Positions 1 through 12,758 of a DNA stretch of 64,000 nt are shown here, piece after piece (within the stretch, counting starts at the first letter, position 1; each line of letters starts with the position of its first letter). The notes under the pieces were generated by a model that ran no database searches, was not told where the DNA came from, and worked only from the letters and a program-made list of their open reading frames with translations. Source of the DNA: Stropharia rugosoannulata (lineage: Eukaryota > Basidiomycota > Agaricomycetes > Agaricales > Strophariaceae); assembly GCA_028532985.1 (NCBI GenBank), contig JANCIK010000010.1, positions 1,426,001 through 1,490,000 of the forward strand, in the 5' to 3' direction. Both the position numbers and the translations under genes were made by a program.

Positions 1-1321
1 ACCACTATTTAGTATACATTGTAGCAATGATCCTATGCATACTGAGTACTGAGTACTGAGCGCTTGAGCCCTGATCTTACTAGAGTACGTATACAAAATG
101 ATAGTAGTAAGAGATTTTGTTGATTCATTTCCTGGACAAGGAACCATCGACATCAACGAAAACTCTCTGGTCTTACAGTCATACTATCTATATGCTAGTA
201 TTGGTTCAGTAGAGGTACCTCAAAAGCACATTGGCTACTTAATCTCCACAACGATTTAATTATTGAACTAGTTAAGTGCCATGTGCCGTCCCTTGCTTAG
301 CATGGAAGGCAAGGAGGCCTCCCATTCTCTTAGTCTTATTTGCCCAAGCTTTCTATCATCCTTAAATTTAGCGTGCTTCAATAGCGCCGAGTCACGAGTG
401 TCGAGTGCATTCCTGATTTCTGAAGGAATGATGTAAGATGAAGGAGGGCCGGGCTTACACTCTCATTCTTCGACATAAATTTGTACTTCCAGAGCCTACT
501 TGAAGTGCCACACCGAGCATCTAGCCTGAGCGCTCAGAGTGCTACACGGTGCTTGCTCGCATCAGCGCATCAGCGTACAGTGCATGTCAAATATTTTAAC
601 GCGGCCGTGACAAAGTTGTAGTGGAATGAAATTGAAAATTACCGTTCAGCTTCTTGGCTCGCCACAATTCCCAATGAGTGTTTTGAAGCTATTTGTGGAG
701 TAGTTTTTGCGTTGCGTCCATAGGCAGGATTGAAGAGCTGTGTATAGAATATTATATCCTTTAGAGAGATTTACGTATCCGGGGATTAGGGTACATGACG
801 TTGGCCAAGAGTTGGTCTAAGCGCGGTGCTCCACGGGCTGTGCGAGTGTAGAAATCAACGCGGAGCCATCCCAAGGATGCCCAAAGTAAAATATGATACC
901 ACTGAACTGATGTACCATTTTATACGACTCTCACAAGGAGAGACATAATAAATTCCGTATTCCATGAAGTCCAACGAATGAAATTGACCAGTGTCCACGA
1001 ACAAAAGCACTAAACGAGCGGTAGAGATAACTATAAATATACAGCAGGAGATTGTCAGTAATTATAGTAAGTAATAAGTACTTCAGGCCCCGGGGTATTC
1101 CCTTTTATGTGTGGCGATAATGCGTGCGCGAGAGAGCGAGTGGGTAGGATATTATGTGCGTATGGTGTATGGCATGTACGTGGATGAATATCCACGCGTG
1201 TGATAGGGGTGGAGCAGCTGGAGCATCTGTCAGTTTACTAGTCAACGGCACTAGGTCGTAGTGTGTTACGCGGCGCAGCAGTCGCGTCAGGCAACAGTGG
1301 TGTTCGCAATTGGGCGGCGAG
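1..1321. other. No gene recognised at left edge
   Basis: AT-rich sequence with only short, unconvincing open frames. No splice-linked coding path or RNA gene was seen. The right end is the 3' flank of the methyltransferase gene on the minus strand. Confidence 0.5.
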
Positions 1322-2867
1322 TTACGCGTCGGCGGGCCTCTCATGGGGGTGGCGCACTTCAACCGGCGTGATAGGGTCTTTGATGAAGATGTTGTTGCCC
1401 CGAATGTTGAGGAACGAGTACTATAGAAGGAAGGTTCAATATGGGCAACCAGAAGCATATAATAAGATTAGTATATACCTCAGCGAGCTCAGGCTTGCTG
1501 TTGTAATTCTGGTAAACGAGGTTAGGCTGTTACAAAGTCGGTCAATTACTCAAATCATAGTCACAAAAGGAAGATACAACGCACCTCTGTCCAGAAAGGC
1601 CTTAGTCCGGCGGCCTCGAGCATCTCCCACCACTTGAGGAACTCAGCGAAGCTCTTGTGCCAGATATGGATTTCAAGCTGGAGCTGGCCAAATGGCAGAG
1701 GTCGCCCGGACTCGATGTAAGGTCGGATTAAAGTAGTCAATGTGTCAAATTCCCAGCCCTCAATATCAATCTTCAGAATGTCGATGTGCTTGTGACCTTG
1801 TGTCCACCGCAATGTCAGACTATACACTCGAAGATGAACTTCAAATATATTTCAAGACGCACCGTTCATCTTCATGAGACTTTCCAAAGTGTACATCTTC
1901 GGGTCATCGGCAGGGCCGGCCTTGTCCTCGCCTGCAAGGCCGACAGCCTTGAAATGTGTGCGGCCCAGCTCGCTGTGGGGAATCTCAGGGCCGAAAGAGG
2001 GCACGCTGAAATCGAAACCATAGATCTGGCAGTGTTCTGTTCCGTTGAGAATCTCCGCTTCGAATGACGACTCGAGGTTGATGCCTAATAACATGATCAG
2101 CATTACTTCGTCAGGGAATGGCCCAGGCAAAAATAGCTGACGTGATGCACAGCGGAAGAGACCGCAGGCAGACGCCATACATATTCTGCACTAGGGGGAT
2201 AACAACACATACCGAATGAGTAAACAACACAGTCTCTCTTCTCTGCTACCCGAGACAGCCCACAGACCCACTTGCCTCCATCGCCCATAGCGCCTAGACG
2301 CTCAATTTCGTGAGGGCAATTGAATGCCGCCGGGAAGAAATCCCCTGTCAATGTTAACATGATCAGCAGTTTTAAAACACTAAATATAAAGCTGGCGTCA
2401 TAGAAAGTAGCGTGACACCAGTTGGAAAAGTATCAACTCAACTCACAGACTGTGTAAGGCGGCCAGGGTGCAACATCGGGCGGGAACCTGAAAAAAAAAG
2501 TTAGCCTATGTCATACGATGATTCACAAAGATCATCCTCCGTTGCTGCGTATGCCAACCCGACTGCGCCATGCTCTGGAGAATAGCCAGCATCTCGTACA
2601 TACGCATGCAGCAGCGACGAAAGATGACACGTACATTTCGATATCCTTCGGAGTCGGGCCAAAGCGTTTGATTAGCCCTGCCCTGTTCTTGAGCAGACGA
2701 TCGTATATCTCCTCCCCTCGCCGCATCCGACTTGGTAGGCCTACATCGACAGTGGTGAGATGCGCCGATGGCGGTGGCGCATAGGGGACTAGGAGGTAGA
2801 CGGTGGTGACGAGAGCGACGGCCACGAGGGCAACGTAGCGAGGATGGCGAGACCAAATACCGGGCAT
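1322..2867 (-). CDS. Membrane-anchored Methyltransf_22-like (METTL24/FkbM-type) methyltransferase
   Basis: Seven exons (2867-2635, 2487-2447, 2344-2213, 2084-1863, 1796-1585, 1526-1479, 1420-1322) join in frame to 328 aa. Residues about 9-28 form one hydrophobic segment after a short basic N-terminus, so this looks like a type II, probably Golgi/ER, membrane protein. The body carries the family signature: GDGGKWVCGL, a YSFGINLESSFE stretch (SAM-binding loop region), IYGFDFSV and HIDILKIDIEGWEFD (acidic post-motif). These match the Methyltransf_22 family of SAM-dependent methyltransferases. The substrate is not known for fungal members. The start was chosen because it places the membrane anchor at residue 9 and all later exons are in phase. 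The next gene is on the opposite strand 2 kb away. Confidence 0.85.
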
Positions 2868-4949
2868 CGTGAAATGTGCAGTGGAATGCGTTGGATGCGG
2901 TGGCAGGCAGACGCGACAGTTGAATGTTCGGTTGAAAGAGGCTATGGGGGTGGTTATGGGGTCTAAAGTTTAAACACGTTCTTTTCAAATGTCGACGTAT
3001 GCTCCATACCACGCCAAGAAAATCAAAAACGGCATTGGTCAGGAATTGATCCCGCCTTCGCCCCATCAAGAATCTAAAGCAAACCCCATTTCTGCGATGA
3101 CGGCGACGTCGCGACTGGCGTTGATTCTTCAACTTGGTCGGTCTACCGAGTAAATATGTACGTCTGATTCCGTAAAAGTCCACTCACTGAGGATGTTTTC
3201 GCAGTTGATAACGTCCAATTATAGTAAGAACGAAGTTTGCTCTCCTATCAACTGCTATTCATGACCTCTCGTGGACTCACATGGATAACAAATGGTCGCC
3301 TGAAAGCCTAGATTGCCGCAATGCAGCCTTTACGTAAATTCAAAACGAGGGTGTGTTTAATTATAGCCCGTTCATCAGTCCCTGTGGCGGCTCCACAACG
3401 CCATAAGAGCGCCAAAACTGGTATAGGGAGCAAAGGTCAGGGAAGGCGAAGTACTCTGCGGGAAGACACAATCGAAAGCCAACTTTCCCCCCTATAGAAC
3501 AAGACTTGCGCCCCCAGTGGGGAAATTCGTTCCCCTGAAAAGTGATGCTTGTGATTCCTGAGAACGCCTACACACGCATACTTGACGTAGGCACGGTACA
3601 CCGCGTAACGACCTAATTCTGTCTACATATTCAGTTCGGACATCGTCAAAAAGACTCGATCATTGATAAGAGTGGCAATTCAATTCAGTTAAACATAATC
3701 TCAAGCTCCAATGTCTTTATTTACACCAAACTCAAACGATGTCATAACCTCGACGACGCAGTTAGAATCAAGTATCTAGGAGGTCACTGTACTGATAGCC
3801 GGAATTTCATCAAGTACATACATATTGCGGAAAGGAGCAAGAGTCACTGAGATGTTCGCATTACTCAGTGACTGACCATCTGCGGGGAAAGACACGGCCG
3901 ACCAGCCAGTACATATGAGCGCTAAGCAAGGTGAATTCGGAAGGTCGGAGGGGAGGATGAACGTTGAACGGCAAACGCTGCAAACGGTCGGCCTTTCGGC
4001 GATTTCGGCATGCTATTTGGTCCTGACACCAAATTTCAAAAGCAGTTTGGAAATCAAACGGCGACCAGTGCCGAGAGAAGCCGAGACGGCTTCAAATTAC
4101 CGTATTAGCCTCACCTCCTGTCACTGGGTGTCCAATTTGCCACAATGGCCCGTCTACATGTAGAGCTGCGCTGACTCTCTAAGTACACCAAACAGAAAGT
4201 TACAAGATGAATGATGCTATAAATTCCAAAAGCGAGAGAGAAACTCTATACGGCTTCGGCACGACTTGAACGACTCTCAGTCACTCTGCACGTTGAATGC
4301 ATCATCCATCATGCATCAAGCTTCATTGACAAGACTTAGTTATCAAATCTCACCATGATTCAGCATCAGTGCGTTGAAGCGCTTGCATCTCGCGCGGAGA
4401 GTCGTTTCAAGGTTAGAACAGAAGGGTCCATCCGACTACTTCTTCTACATAGGAGCCAATCTGGAACTCGCAGCTGTCACTCAAAGTCAACTCGTCCCTC
4501 GACGACAGGTATACCGCCCATCAAGCATCTTGAGATATGGGCGCAGCGCGCACACTTGGTAGGGAGTCTGGTTGAATTTTTGCCTAAGTCTGCTTTTGAA
4601 GGGACGGAGCATGTATATGTATGCTTCAAGGAACAGAACACATCTGGCAGCAAAGGGAGCTTCGCGCTGAAAAAGTATTTAGGGCGCTCAGCACGGAAAA
4701 GGTTGATGTGACTCCCTGCAATACGGGAGGCTGATTGGCAGGCCAAGTACAGCACACCTGGCTCATCAACCTGATGGCCGTCCCGGGCGCACAACTTGCC
4801 CGCAGTCATGCAGCCATTATGTACATGTGCACCGCGAAGGGAGGACATTAGCCTTACGCAATATGTGTTCTAATTAGGAGTCGGCCCCGTACATATAGCC
4901 AAGCGCATAGCTCAACCAACCTTGCCACTTGTATATTCCACTCCCCACC
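2868..4949. other. Intergenic, no supported gene
   Basis: About 2.1 kb between the methyltransferase and the first 7TM gene. Open frames exist (for example 3915-4163 and 4355-4711, plus strand) but show no family resemblance, no linked exons and unconvincing composition. The right end is the promoter of the gene starting at 4950. Confidence 0.45.
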
Positions 4950-7023
4950 ATGTCCGTAGATTCACTCATGCCGCACGTTGACCTCACCAATACCTTTGGT
5001 GAGCAAGCGGAGTTGTTTTTTTTCTGCGTGACAAACAGCTAATGACATGCGAAGGAGCGATGCTTATTGGGGCGCTTATTGGAGCGACGTGGGTCGCAAG
5101 ATATGTTTTTGAAATTCTTACTCAAGCTTTTAGGCGGCACCAGTTTGTACGGTCTTACATCTTTGCAGGTGAGGCTTACTACAGTGACACCTAATTATCT
5201 CAGGCTGAGGGTGGGACTGATAGACGTACCTATTCTACGTGAACTATCCTGACGATACGAGGAACACAAAGGCTCTGGTCAGTTTTGCTTAAATGTACGA
5301 AGAATACAATCTACGATACGATCATGGCTCGCCAAACAGGTCGGATTTATGTGGCAAGTCGCCTCTCGAGTTGTAGGAGGTTGTCACAATTGAATAAAAC
5401 CAGGATATTGGATACCGCGCACACTGCCTTGAGTCAGTAAAGCCTCACAGAGCATTTTTTTTGTTTCTCAGTATAATTGATTGGGAATAGTGGCGTACAG
5501 TGTCTACTTCTATCTGGTACGCCCATTGTCATTAGCTCACCTACTCATCTTCAAACTAATTTTTGTTAGGTTTTAAGCTACTTCGACATCGCCTCCCTTG
5601 AAATGGGCCATTGGTGGGCTAAGTGATGCTGTACTCGATGAAACTGATTACTGACCTTACTATGTGCTCGTTTAACTCAGGACGCTATATGTATGCTGCC
5701 GTCATGATCCACTCCGGGCCCCTTCTCAGATTTCATATGATCTAAATTCAGCTTTCCGTCGCATTTAACCACGTTGTTGCAATTCTTGTTCAATTGTCGG
5801 TCATAATTACTTGCAGACCGTATCATTTGCAAGCAGCTGACCAGCATTCAAGGTTTTTCTTGGCGAGAATATACATACGTATGTCGACTGAAATATTTCA
5901 GTAATTCGTAAATAACCACTCGAAAGTCTGTCCACTAAAATATAGGCGAATCGTTACATCAGTCATAGTACGCACTAAATTTTCTACAACCGATGAAGCT
6001 TGAAGTTACATATGATGCTGTCTATATAGGGCCTTTGCATTTTCGCCCACGTTGCTTTTGGAGTGGGTATGTCCTTTGCCATATGACGCCAATTACTAAT
6101 ACAACCTCCCTCTTCGAACCAGAGACGGTTGTTCTCGAGTGAGAACAGTGATCACTGATAGTCAAACAAACTGACACTAAACATATTCTCGGTATAGGTT
6201 CACCAGAGGACGGAAGCTCGCTAGCCTGACTAAATTCAGAGTTCGTATGAGTCACTCCAGACAACGTTCAACTCAATGACCTCCGACTCACGCAGTTTGT
6301 CGCCGTCATACCCTTTGGTATATCTACCGTTCTATCTGACGTGATGATTACTGCCGTTCTGTGCTATGTACTACATGGCAGTCGATCGGGATTCAAAAGG
6401 TGAGTAGATTTCCAAGCCCCCTTCAGCATCGACTTCGGTGCTTCTACCTAACTCTCCATCTTGAGAACGGACACGATTATCTCGACACTGATAGTGTATG
6501 CAATAAACCGTTGCATATTGACTTCGTACGTGTTTGCTTATGGCCGATGGAATCCTGCATTCAAATTTCTTTCTTCGAAATATGCTGGCAGGATATTCGC
6601 GATCGTGGAATTAATTTTGGTGTGTGGAAGAGTCACTGGAAATGCGCAAGTTTGACATTGATTATTTCGGTCTAATTCCGCCAGGCTTGCACGATGCCAA
6701 ACACTTTGTGGTACCTCGCAGTCGACTTCTTTGTCGGAAAGCGTCAGTAGCTGAGTTCATCTACCAGCAATATAGATTTTTGAGCTCAAATTATCATGTT
6801 GTACGGCTCATACTAGTCTATGCGAATAGTCTGCTTGCGTCACTGAACAGCCGCGCCTCTCTGCGTACCACGCACGACAGAGCGGCAGATACTATTCACC
6901 TTTCTGATTTAGAGTTTGGATCGTTGCCGCATGAGATTGACGCGACGGTATGTTATTCATGTCCCCATATTAAGTACTTTGCTTCATGCTTATTACACTT
7001 CCCAATAGAAAACCAAGTTATGA
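4950..7023 (+). CDS. Seven-TM DUF6534-type membrane protein, 20 short exons
   Basis: Exons: 4950-4998, 5055-5088, 5144-5168, 5224-5277, 5340-5353, 5404-5432, 5491-5516, 5570-5613, 5681-5690, 5752-5795, 5853-5878, 5927-5967, 6030-6066, 6162-6191, 6261-6399, 6466-6525, 6592-6619, 6685-6742, 6817-6947, 7009-7023. They add to 894 nt (297 aa) with consistent phases. Family landmarks appear in order: an N-terminal GALIGATLYGLTSLQ helix, a VQLFFLARIY segment, SDVMITAVLCYVLHGSRSGF, RTDTIISTLIVYAINR and the final YANSLLASLNSR. These are typical of agaricomycete DUF6533/DUF6534-type 7TM proteins, whose function is unknown. The intron after 5353 appears to use a GC donor (GCAAGT). Exon 9 is only 10 nt. 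The central microexons are the least certain part. The recognisable C-terminal half is strong. Confidence 0.72.
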
Positions 7024-7462
7024 TTAAAGGGCCACCGTTAAGGTTAAGGTCCACAGATGCCAAGTAGCCACCAAACCTTAAGAAATGAGCGGACGAATTA
7101 AATAAAGTGCAGATACATAAATACATACACAACGAGGAAGTGTCTCGACTGGACCGGGTAACCGTAAATGTATGTCATGGAAATGTACAAACACTGCTCA
7201 AGGGAAATCCATGCAAGTGGGAGATGAATAGAACTACATATATACGCAGGACCGCCCAGCCCGAGTCCGAGATGCGGCACGAGGGGAGGAACACCGGTAC
7301 GGGTATACTGGTTTACTTGTCGGGGTGCCTCGATACGAATACAGGTCGGGGGCTAGTAGGAACTGGCTTCAAATATTATATTGTTAGACTTATACCGAGC
7401 AGAAAATACCAAACGCGGGGAACTTACGGTCCCATAAACTCGCTCTAACTGACTTCCACGCT
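7024..7462. other. Convergent 3' intergenic gap
   Basis: Short tail-to-tail spacer between the plus-strand 7TM gene and the minus-strand MARVEL gene. No coding signal is supported. Confidence 0.5.
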
Positions 7463-8291
7463 CTATGCCCGAACGACCGGATCGATGTAACGGCTTTCGT
7501 GAGGGTTCCATCTTCCATGGAGTGGTTCATGCAAAGCCTTATTTGCGATACTGAACAACAGGCTGAATGCGAGTAGCAGCGTTATGGTGATCCACCCAAG
7601 CCATGCAAATGCTACGAGTGCGGAGAGCACACGACAAGCATTAAATTGCTGGCAGAAGCTGAGATTTCCCCAGGGACCCTATTTTTGGAGCATAAATAAG
7701 TATAGTGCCATGACAGCGTTGCGGGGAAAGGAGCGGTAATATGAGAATTCAAAATCGGCTTACCGTGCTCCCACCAGCGCCTGCTATCCAGAAGATCCAG
7801 AGTAGACTCAGTCCGACGATCTCTGCGAGGAAAGTCGAGTATGCTGGATTTTCCCAACGCTTATGTATCGTGAGGAGGCTACAATGATAGTAAACGCACA
7901 CATTGCCTCCGTCAGTTGAGGCAAGCCTTTGAGATAATAATACGCACATGTATACTGCCCAAGGCATTGTAAAAAGCGTAGTAACGAGTATCTCGACGAC
8001 GATCGGGTCTATATCGGTGAGTGTGGCGTTGGGTTACAGAAATTGAGAGAAGTCAATTAGGCAAGAAACGCACCATAGAAGCTCCTGCCGTTGTTCAAAG
8101 GATCGCCAGATGGTAGATGGGTTGTGTAGCTCAGCCTGGCGATGGCCAAGCAGAAGAGCACGAAGCTCCAAAACGTCTGCGTGCGCAGGATGGCTTGGTC
8201 AGCATCGTAGTGCAGATTTCATACATGTTTGAAGGGAGCGCACCAGTACGCCGTAGAGGCACATTCGCAGGATAGGGAAGTCGAGCTGCAT
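7463..8291 (-). CDS. MARVEL-type four-TM membrane protein
   Basis: Five exons (8291-8244, 8176-8074, 8008-7948, 7878-7764, 7678-7463) give 180 aa. The arrangement fits fungal MARVEL proteins: TM1 (LRMCLYGVLTFWSFVLFCLA), a loop with a LSYTTHLPSGD stretch, TM2 (IVVEILVTTLFTMPWAVY), TM3 (IVGLSLLWIFWIAGAGGST), a Cys-containing loop (FCQQFNACRVLSA) and TM4 (FAWLGWITITLLLAFSLLF), then a short cytoplasmic tail. Such proteins act at membrane apposition or eisosome-like domains; the exact role is not known. The last acceptor was placed at 7679 because it restores the SFCQQFNACR loop typical of the family. The start gives a compact first helix with no upstream in-frame alternative that is better supported. 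Confidence 0.82.
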
Positions 8292-9801
8292 TTTCCGGGA
8301 GACGGGCTGATGTCGGGGTGATGCGATGAGAGGGGGCGCTTGGAGATGCGGTCAACGCTGTGGTCGTACTAGTAGAAGGAACGTAGATGTGCCAGCAGGT
8401 AGCAGACAGTAATAGACTGCGCGCCGGGAGTGTGAAGGGAGCGTGGGGGAAGTGTGCCACAGACTTGGTGGCAGGTGGTGGTGAGGAAGGAGAAAGCAAA
8501 GTTCTTGGTAGTAGCCACGCGACAGCACGCGACCTCCGCGTTTCTTCCGTATCTTCCTCCCGTGCGCTTGATGGCCCAATCGGGGTCTGGCAGGGTCAGG
8601 TCCGCTTGCTTTTCTAACCTCTAGGCGTTGTCTTGCTTTGTCGCGGTCCCCCGTATGCCGCTCCCGGTGCTAGTTACGACGGTGAAAACAAATCGCTTCC
8701 GCGACGCGACGGGGTTAAATCCAGAACATTGTTGCTCTGAGAAGTCTGCACTGTTATCGTGATCATAGCAAGTGCGCAGCAGCTGTCCCCTATCCTGGCT
8801 TGTTCGGCGTGGGCGCGGTCGGCATTAGTGCATCACCGTCCTCACCATCATTGCCAATCAGAAATACGTTGTCTGCTCATTGTTCATCACTGACGGACTT
8901 AACGCTATGGTCAGCCTGATGAAAATCTCTTGTTTGTAGTCAAACGTACTGCAGAGAAATTTCTTGTTTTTGAGCAATATCTGATGAGTTTGTTGGTAGT
9001 CAGCATGGTAACGACGGCAAAACGACGGAGTTGGGAGGGGCGTTACTGCCTCCGATGGACGTCAGCCGCTGATATTGAATATTTCGAGCTCCGAAGTATA
9101 TAACCCACACCCCAACTCAACGCCAATTTCTTGCCAACTTCGACCAACTTGCAACCTTCAACGTTTCAACCTTCAAGCCTTCTTCACCAATTCCCAATTC
9201 CTCGTTTTTCAAGTAAGCAACGTACTATGTACTATACACCCAGAGTATGGGCATACCATGCTGCCTTTCAAAACATCATAAGTCCGGACTCTAAAGAAGA
9301 TTGAAAGGCTCCCGATTGACAAGAAATGCACACCATTCCTCTTGCGTCAATAAGAACTAATCCGAATGCGCAGATTAAGGAATAGTGGTTGTAGCTTTAT
9401 GCCTAAAAATGATAAAACAATTTTCCGCTGAGCAAGAATGTTTACGAGTGGACAAAAAGACGCGAACGAATGGGTCAGTGCTTGAGAAACTTCTGCAATC
9501 ATCTTCTGGGGTGCGGATGCCTTCTCGTGACTTGATGAGGACAGCTAAAAGGGCGTATGTTTTCAGCTCAATACTCTGGGAAGAAGTGTCAATCCCATTT
9601 AGCATGGCGGAGGATGCAAGGTGTGACTAATGACTTGACGTAGGAACTTCCCGCTCGGTGATTCATATGTCGCGGACGGTGAGAAGAGTTCAAGGACTCC
9701 ATTAGCTATGAAATTAGATCCCCTGACTGTCACGCACTGCTTCAGCACAGTTTACTACCATCTGCTGAGCATTATCCAGACATTGCCGATCTCTCATTAA
9801 A
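8292..9801. other. Intergenic, promoter side of two divergent genes
   Basis: No gene supported. Around 9096-9230 there is a TATA-like element, a run of CAACCTTCAA-type pyrimidine-rich sequence and a GTAAGC donor, which looks like a 5' leader. No coding continuation was found downstream before the NLR start. The frame at 9385-9630 has no recognisable features. Confidence 0.4.
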
Positions 9802-12758
9802 ATGCCTGGTTGGAAATTCATACCAAAGCGCAAGCCTAGGACTCGGTCCGTCTCTAGTAAGGTAGTACGTACCAACATATCCGATTCTTTTCACATTCCA
9901 GTTTATTAACCGTGCATATTAGGATGTTGCTCCAGCCTCGCCGATGGGCACCATGTATATGCTCGAGGCAACCAAGGCTACATCAATTACACTGAAGAAC
10001 TTAGCGGGCTTGGTCCCGGCACCAGGCCTGTCCCAGTTCTTAGAACTGGCTATACGTATTGTCGAAGCGTGCGAAGTAAGAGCATTCACCTGTCGTAATG
10101 TCCCAAAACTGAATTAATACGGTAGAATGCGACCGCCATCGAAGAGGATATCGAAGAGCTCCGAAAACGCGTTGTTTCCCTCAGTATCTTGATCACGAAC
10201 AAAGTTCCATCGGATCGCAAGATCAATGAAGATCTGCAATTTAGGATCAAAAACCTTCAAGCGTGAGCCAGATTTGAATTACCTCAAATCATGACCACAG
10301 TTCTTATCCTTGACCATAGTATTCTTACCGACATTGACAACGCATTAAACGCTATAAGGCAGCAGTGGAGATGGCTTTTAGTCCTTTTTCCGCAGTTAAA
10401 TAAGGATAGAGTGAATAAATGTGTTCGAGATCTAGGTGCAGCAATCGAATCGTTTGACGTATGCATTTAGTCTTCACCTGTATATGAAACCATTTACTAA
10501 TTGCACTTTATCTCAAGATGTCTCATAGGCTCCAGGTGGAAGGGATACTCGACAATATTCTTCACAATACCATTGACATGCACAAGAAAATTGAGAATAT
10601 GGACGCAAAGCTCAGTGAGATTGTTGAAGCTGTCAAGCGTCCACACACATCTCCATACGCGATTGGTAGACAAGATATGCCACTTCTATCCAAGGTCTTT
10701 TTCGGGCGCGATGATAATGTCTCCGAGCTTGTTCACCTTCTCTCGACCGAGAGTGCGCGCCGAGTGTGCATCACTGCATCCGCGGGCATGGGGAAAACAC
10801 GATTAGCTCTCGCCTTAGTCCACGATCCTTTAATTTGTAATATTTTCGGAGACTATCGCTTCTGGGTGCCGTGTATAAAGGCAACAACGGCGGATGCGCT
10901 ACGCAGACTTTTATATACCCAGCTTTCCATTACAGCCGAAACTTTTGACAGCCTCGATATTCTCGTCAACGAACTAAACGCAACAGAAGATAGGCGACTC
11001 ATCCTTTTGGACAACTTTGAAACCCCATGGGAGTCCGGTGAAGAAGGTGATGAAATCAGTGACATTCTTACCAGGATTGCAGACATACCGCATGTAGCAC
11101 TCCTAGTCACGATGACTTCTGCATTCCCGCCCAATCATCACATTGACTGGAAACATCACCATCTCCGCCCGCTAGACGCGCTCGCTGCCCAGAAGGCTTT
11201 CTTAGCGGAATGTCCATCCTCAGATCTGACAGGTGTAGACAAACTTACAAGCGCAGTTGGGTATGTACCGTTGGCCATTAATCTCATGGCTCGCACTGGA
11301 CAGGGATCCCACTTGCCAACGGAAGCTCTGCTGGAGGACTGGAACTCGAGTGGAACGGGAATGCTAACTGGCCTGGACGCCCGCATACAACGGTCCATAG
11401 ATCTAGTTCGCGCGAATGATAACGGTGATCAATTGGCACTCAGGCTTCTCACCATTCTGTCGATGCTGCCACTCGGAACGACTACGAAGAATCTAAACTC
11501 ACTGTGGGCTACTGCAATACGGCCTTTATCTAGTGCTCTCAGCGTTCTGCGTAGCAAGGCGCTTATTGAATGTGACGATAATGGAGAGTCTAGCCGCATC
11601 CATGTTATCCCAACTATTCAAGCGTTCATGAATCAACACGGCTTCCTATCAACCGACGTGCAAAAACATGTACGACGTGCCTGTCAACAGTTTGTGGTCA
11701 AACACAAATTCTACACCCGTGACGAGCCATATTTCAAAGACAGCATGGCAGCTCTATCCGACGAACATAACAACATAGAGGTCCTATTATTGCAGGACGA
11801 CTTTGAACATGACGAGGAAGATTTGCGCGCCGAAGCTCTTGTGGCATTTTGTGTTTATTTATACAACATAAGGCCAAGTGTTACGATTGGCCGGGTAGCA
11901 TTAGATGCTGCAAAATCTACCAAGAACCGTCGCTGCATAGCTGAGGCCCACGAAGTCCTAGCAGATATGTACTATGCAGCCGCCCAGTACGATGAGGGCT
12001 ATCATCACTATGAGGAAGCCCATCGGCACTTCGTACATCTACAAGACTTTGCGCGAGCAGGGGAATGCACCTATGCCATGGTGACCGCGTGGATGTTTAT
12101 GGGCCCACCATCAGATTTGGAACTAGAGCTACTTGCTGCACAGGCACAGGCCGAACTATCTCACGACAAAACCAATGAATATAGCGTTGCTCGTGGCATC
12201 CTGACTCATGGATACTATCTTTCGCACATGAACAGACATGAGGATGCTCGATGTCTGTTAACAGAGGCGCTCAACATCTTCAAGAGGTTGGATTGTCCAT
12301 CAAGTACCGCCACAAGTCTTAAACGTCTTGCAAGGACGGAAGCCTCGAGCAAGAATTACGAGCTTGCGCTGGAGCTGTGTCGCGAGGCCTTACGAATCGC
12401 AGAGGAGCGAGAGCTCGGCACCGCGTTTATTGCTGCATACTCAAACCTCGAGTCGTCTTACTTAATGGCTCTAGGCTCTTTCACCGAAGCTGAGCCCTCT
12501 CTCCATAGATCTCTCATCCTGGCACGCGGTCGCGGTTCCTTCCTTAACATAGCACAGGTGCTGGAGAAGCTGGGCTATATTCACACAAAGCGATATGACT
12601 TCAATCAAGCCATACAATTCTACACTGAGGCCCAGACACAGTATAACAAGGTGAAATCTGAAAGTAGTGGATGTGAACCGAAGTTGAAGTGCGGAAGAAA
12701 CATCCAAGCCCTGACCAGTGGTCACCCGGACGAAGTTGAAGAGCCTGTTCTTTTTTAG
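9802..12758 (+). CDS. NLR-like STAND protein: MLKL/HeLo-like N-terminus, NB-ARC, TPR
   Basis: Exons 9802-9861, 9923-10075, 10126-10262, 10320-10458 and 10518-12758 join in phase to 909 aa. Residues 1-20 are basic. Residues about 30-205 form helices with the LAGLVPAPGLSQFLELAIRI and WRWLLVLFPQLNKDRVNKC blocks seen in fungal NLR N-termini related to MLKL_NTD/HeLo-like four-helix bundles. The nucleotide-binding domain has Walker A ASAGMGKT (about 250-257), Walker B RRLILLDNFE (about 322-331), a following LLVTMTSAFPP sensor-like strand and GYVPLAINLMA, equivalent to GLPLA. From about 600 on, repeated A/Y-rich helical pairs (YYAAAQYDEGYHHYEEA, KRLARTEASSKNYELALEL) are TPRs. Such proteins are oligomerising sensors, and the N-terminal bundle suggests a cell-death or membrane-acting output (inference). 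A start at 10518 would drop the helical bundle, so the upstream exons were included. Confidence 0.85.

Noticed and set aside
2506..3183. 225-codon minus-strand frame upstream of the methyltransferase
   Set aside because: It overlaps the real first exon in another frame, is Arg/His-rich and matches nothing.
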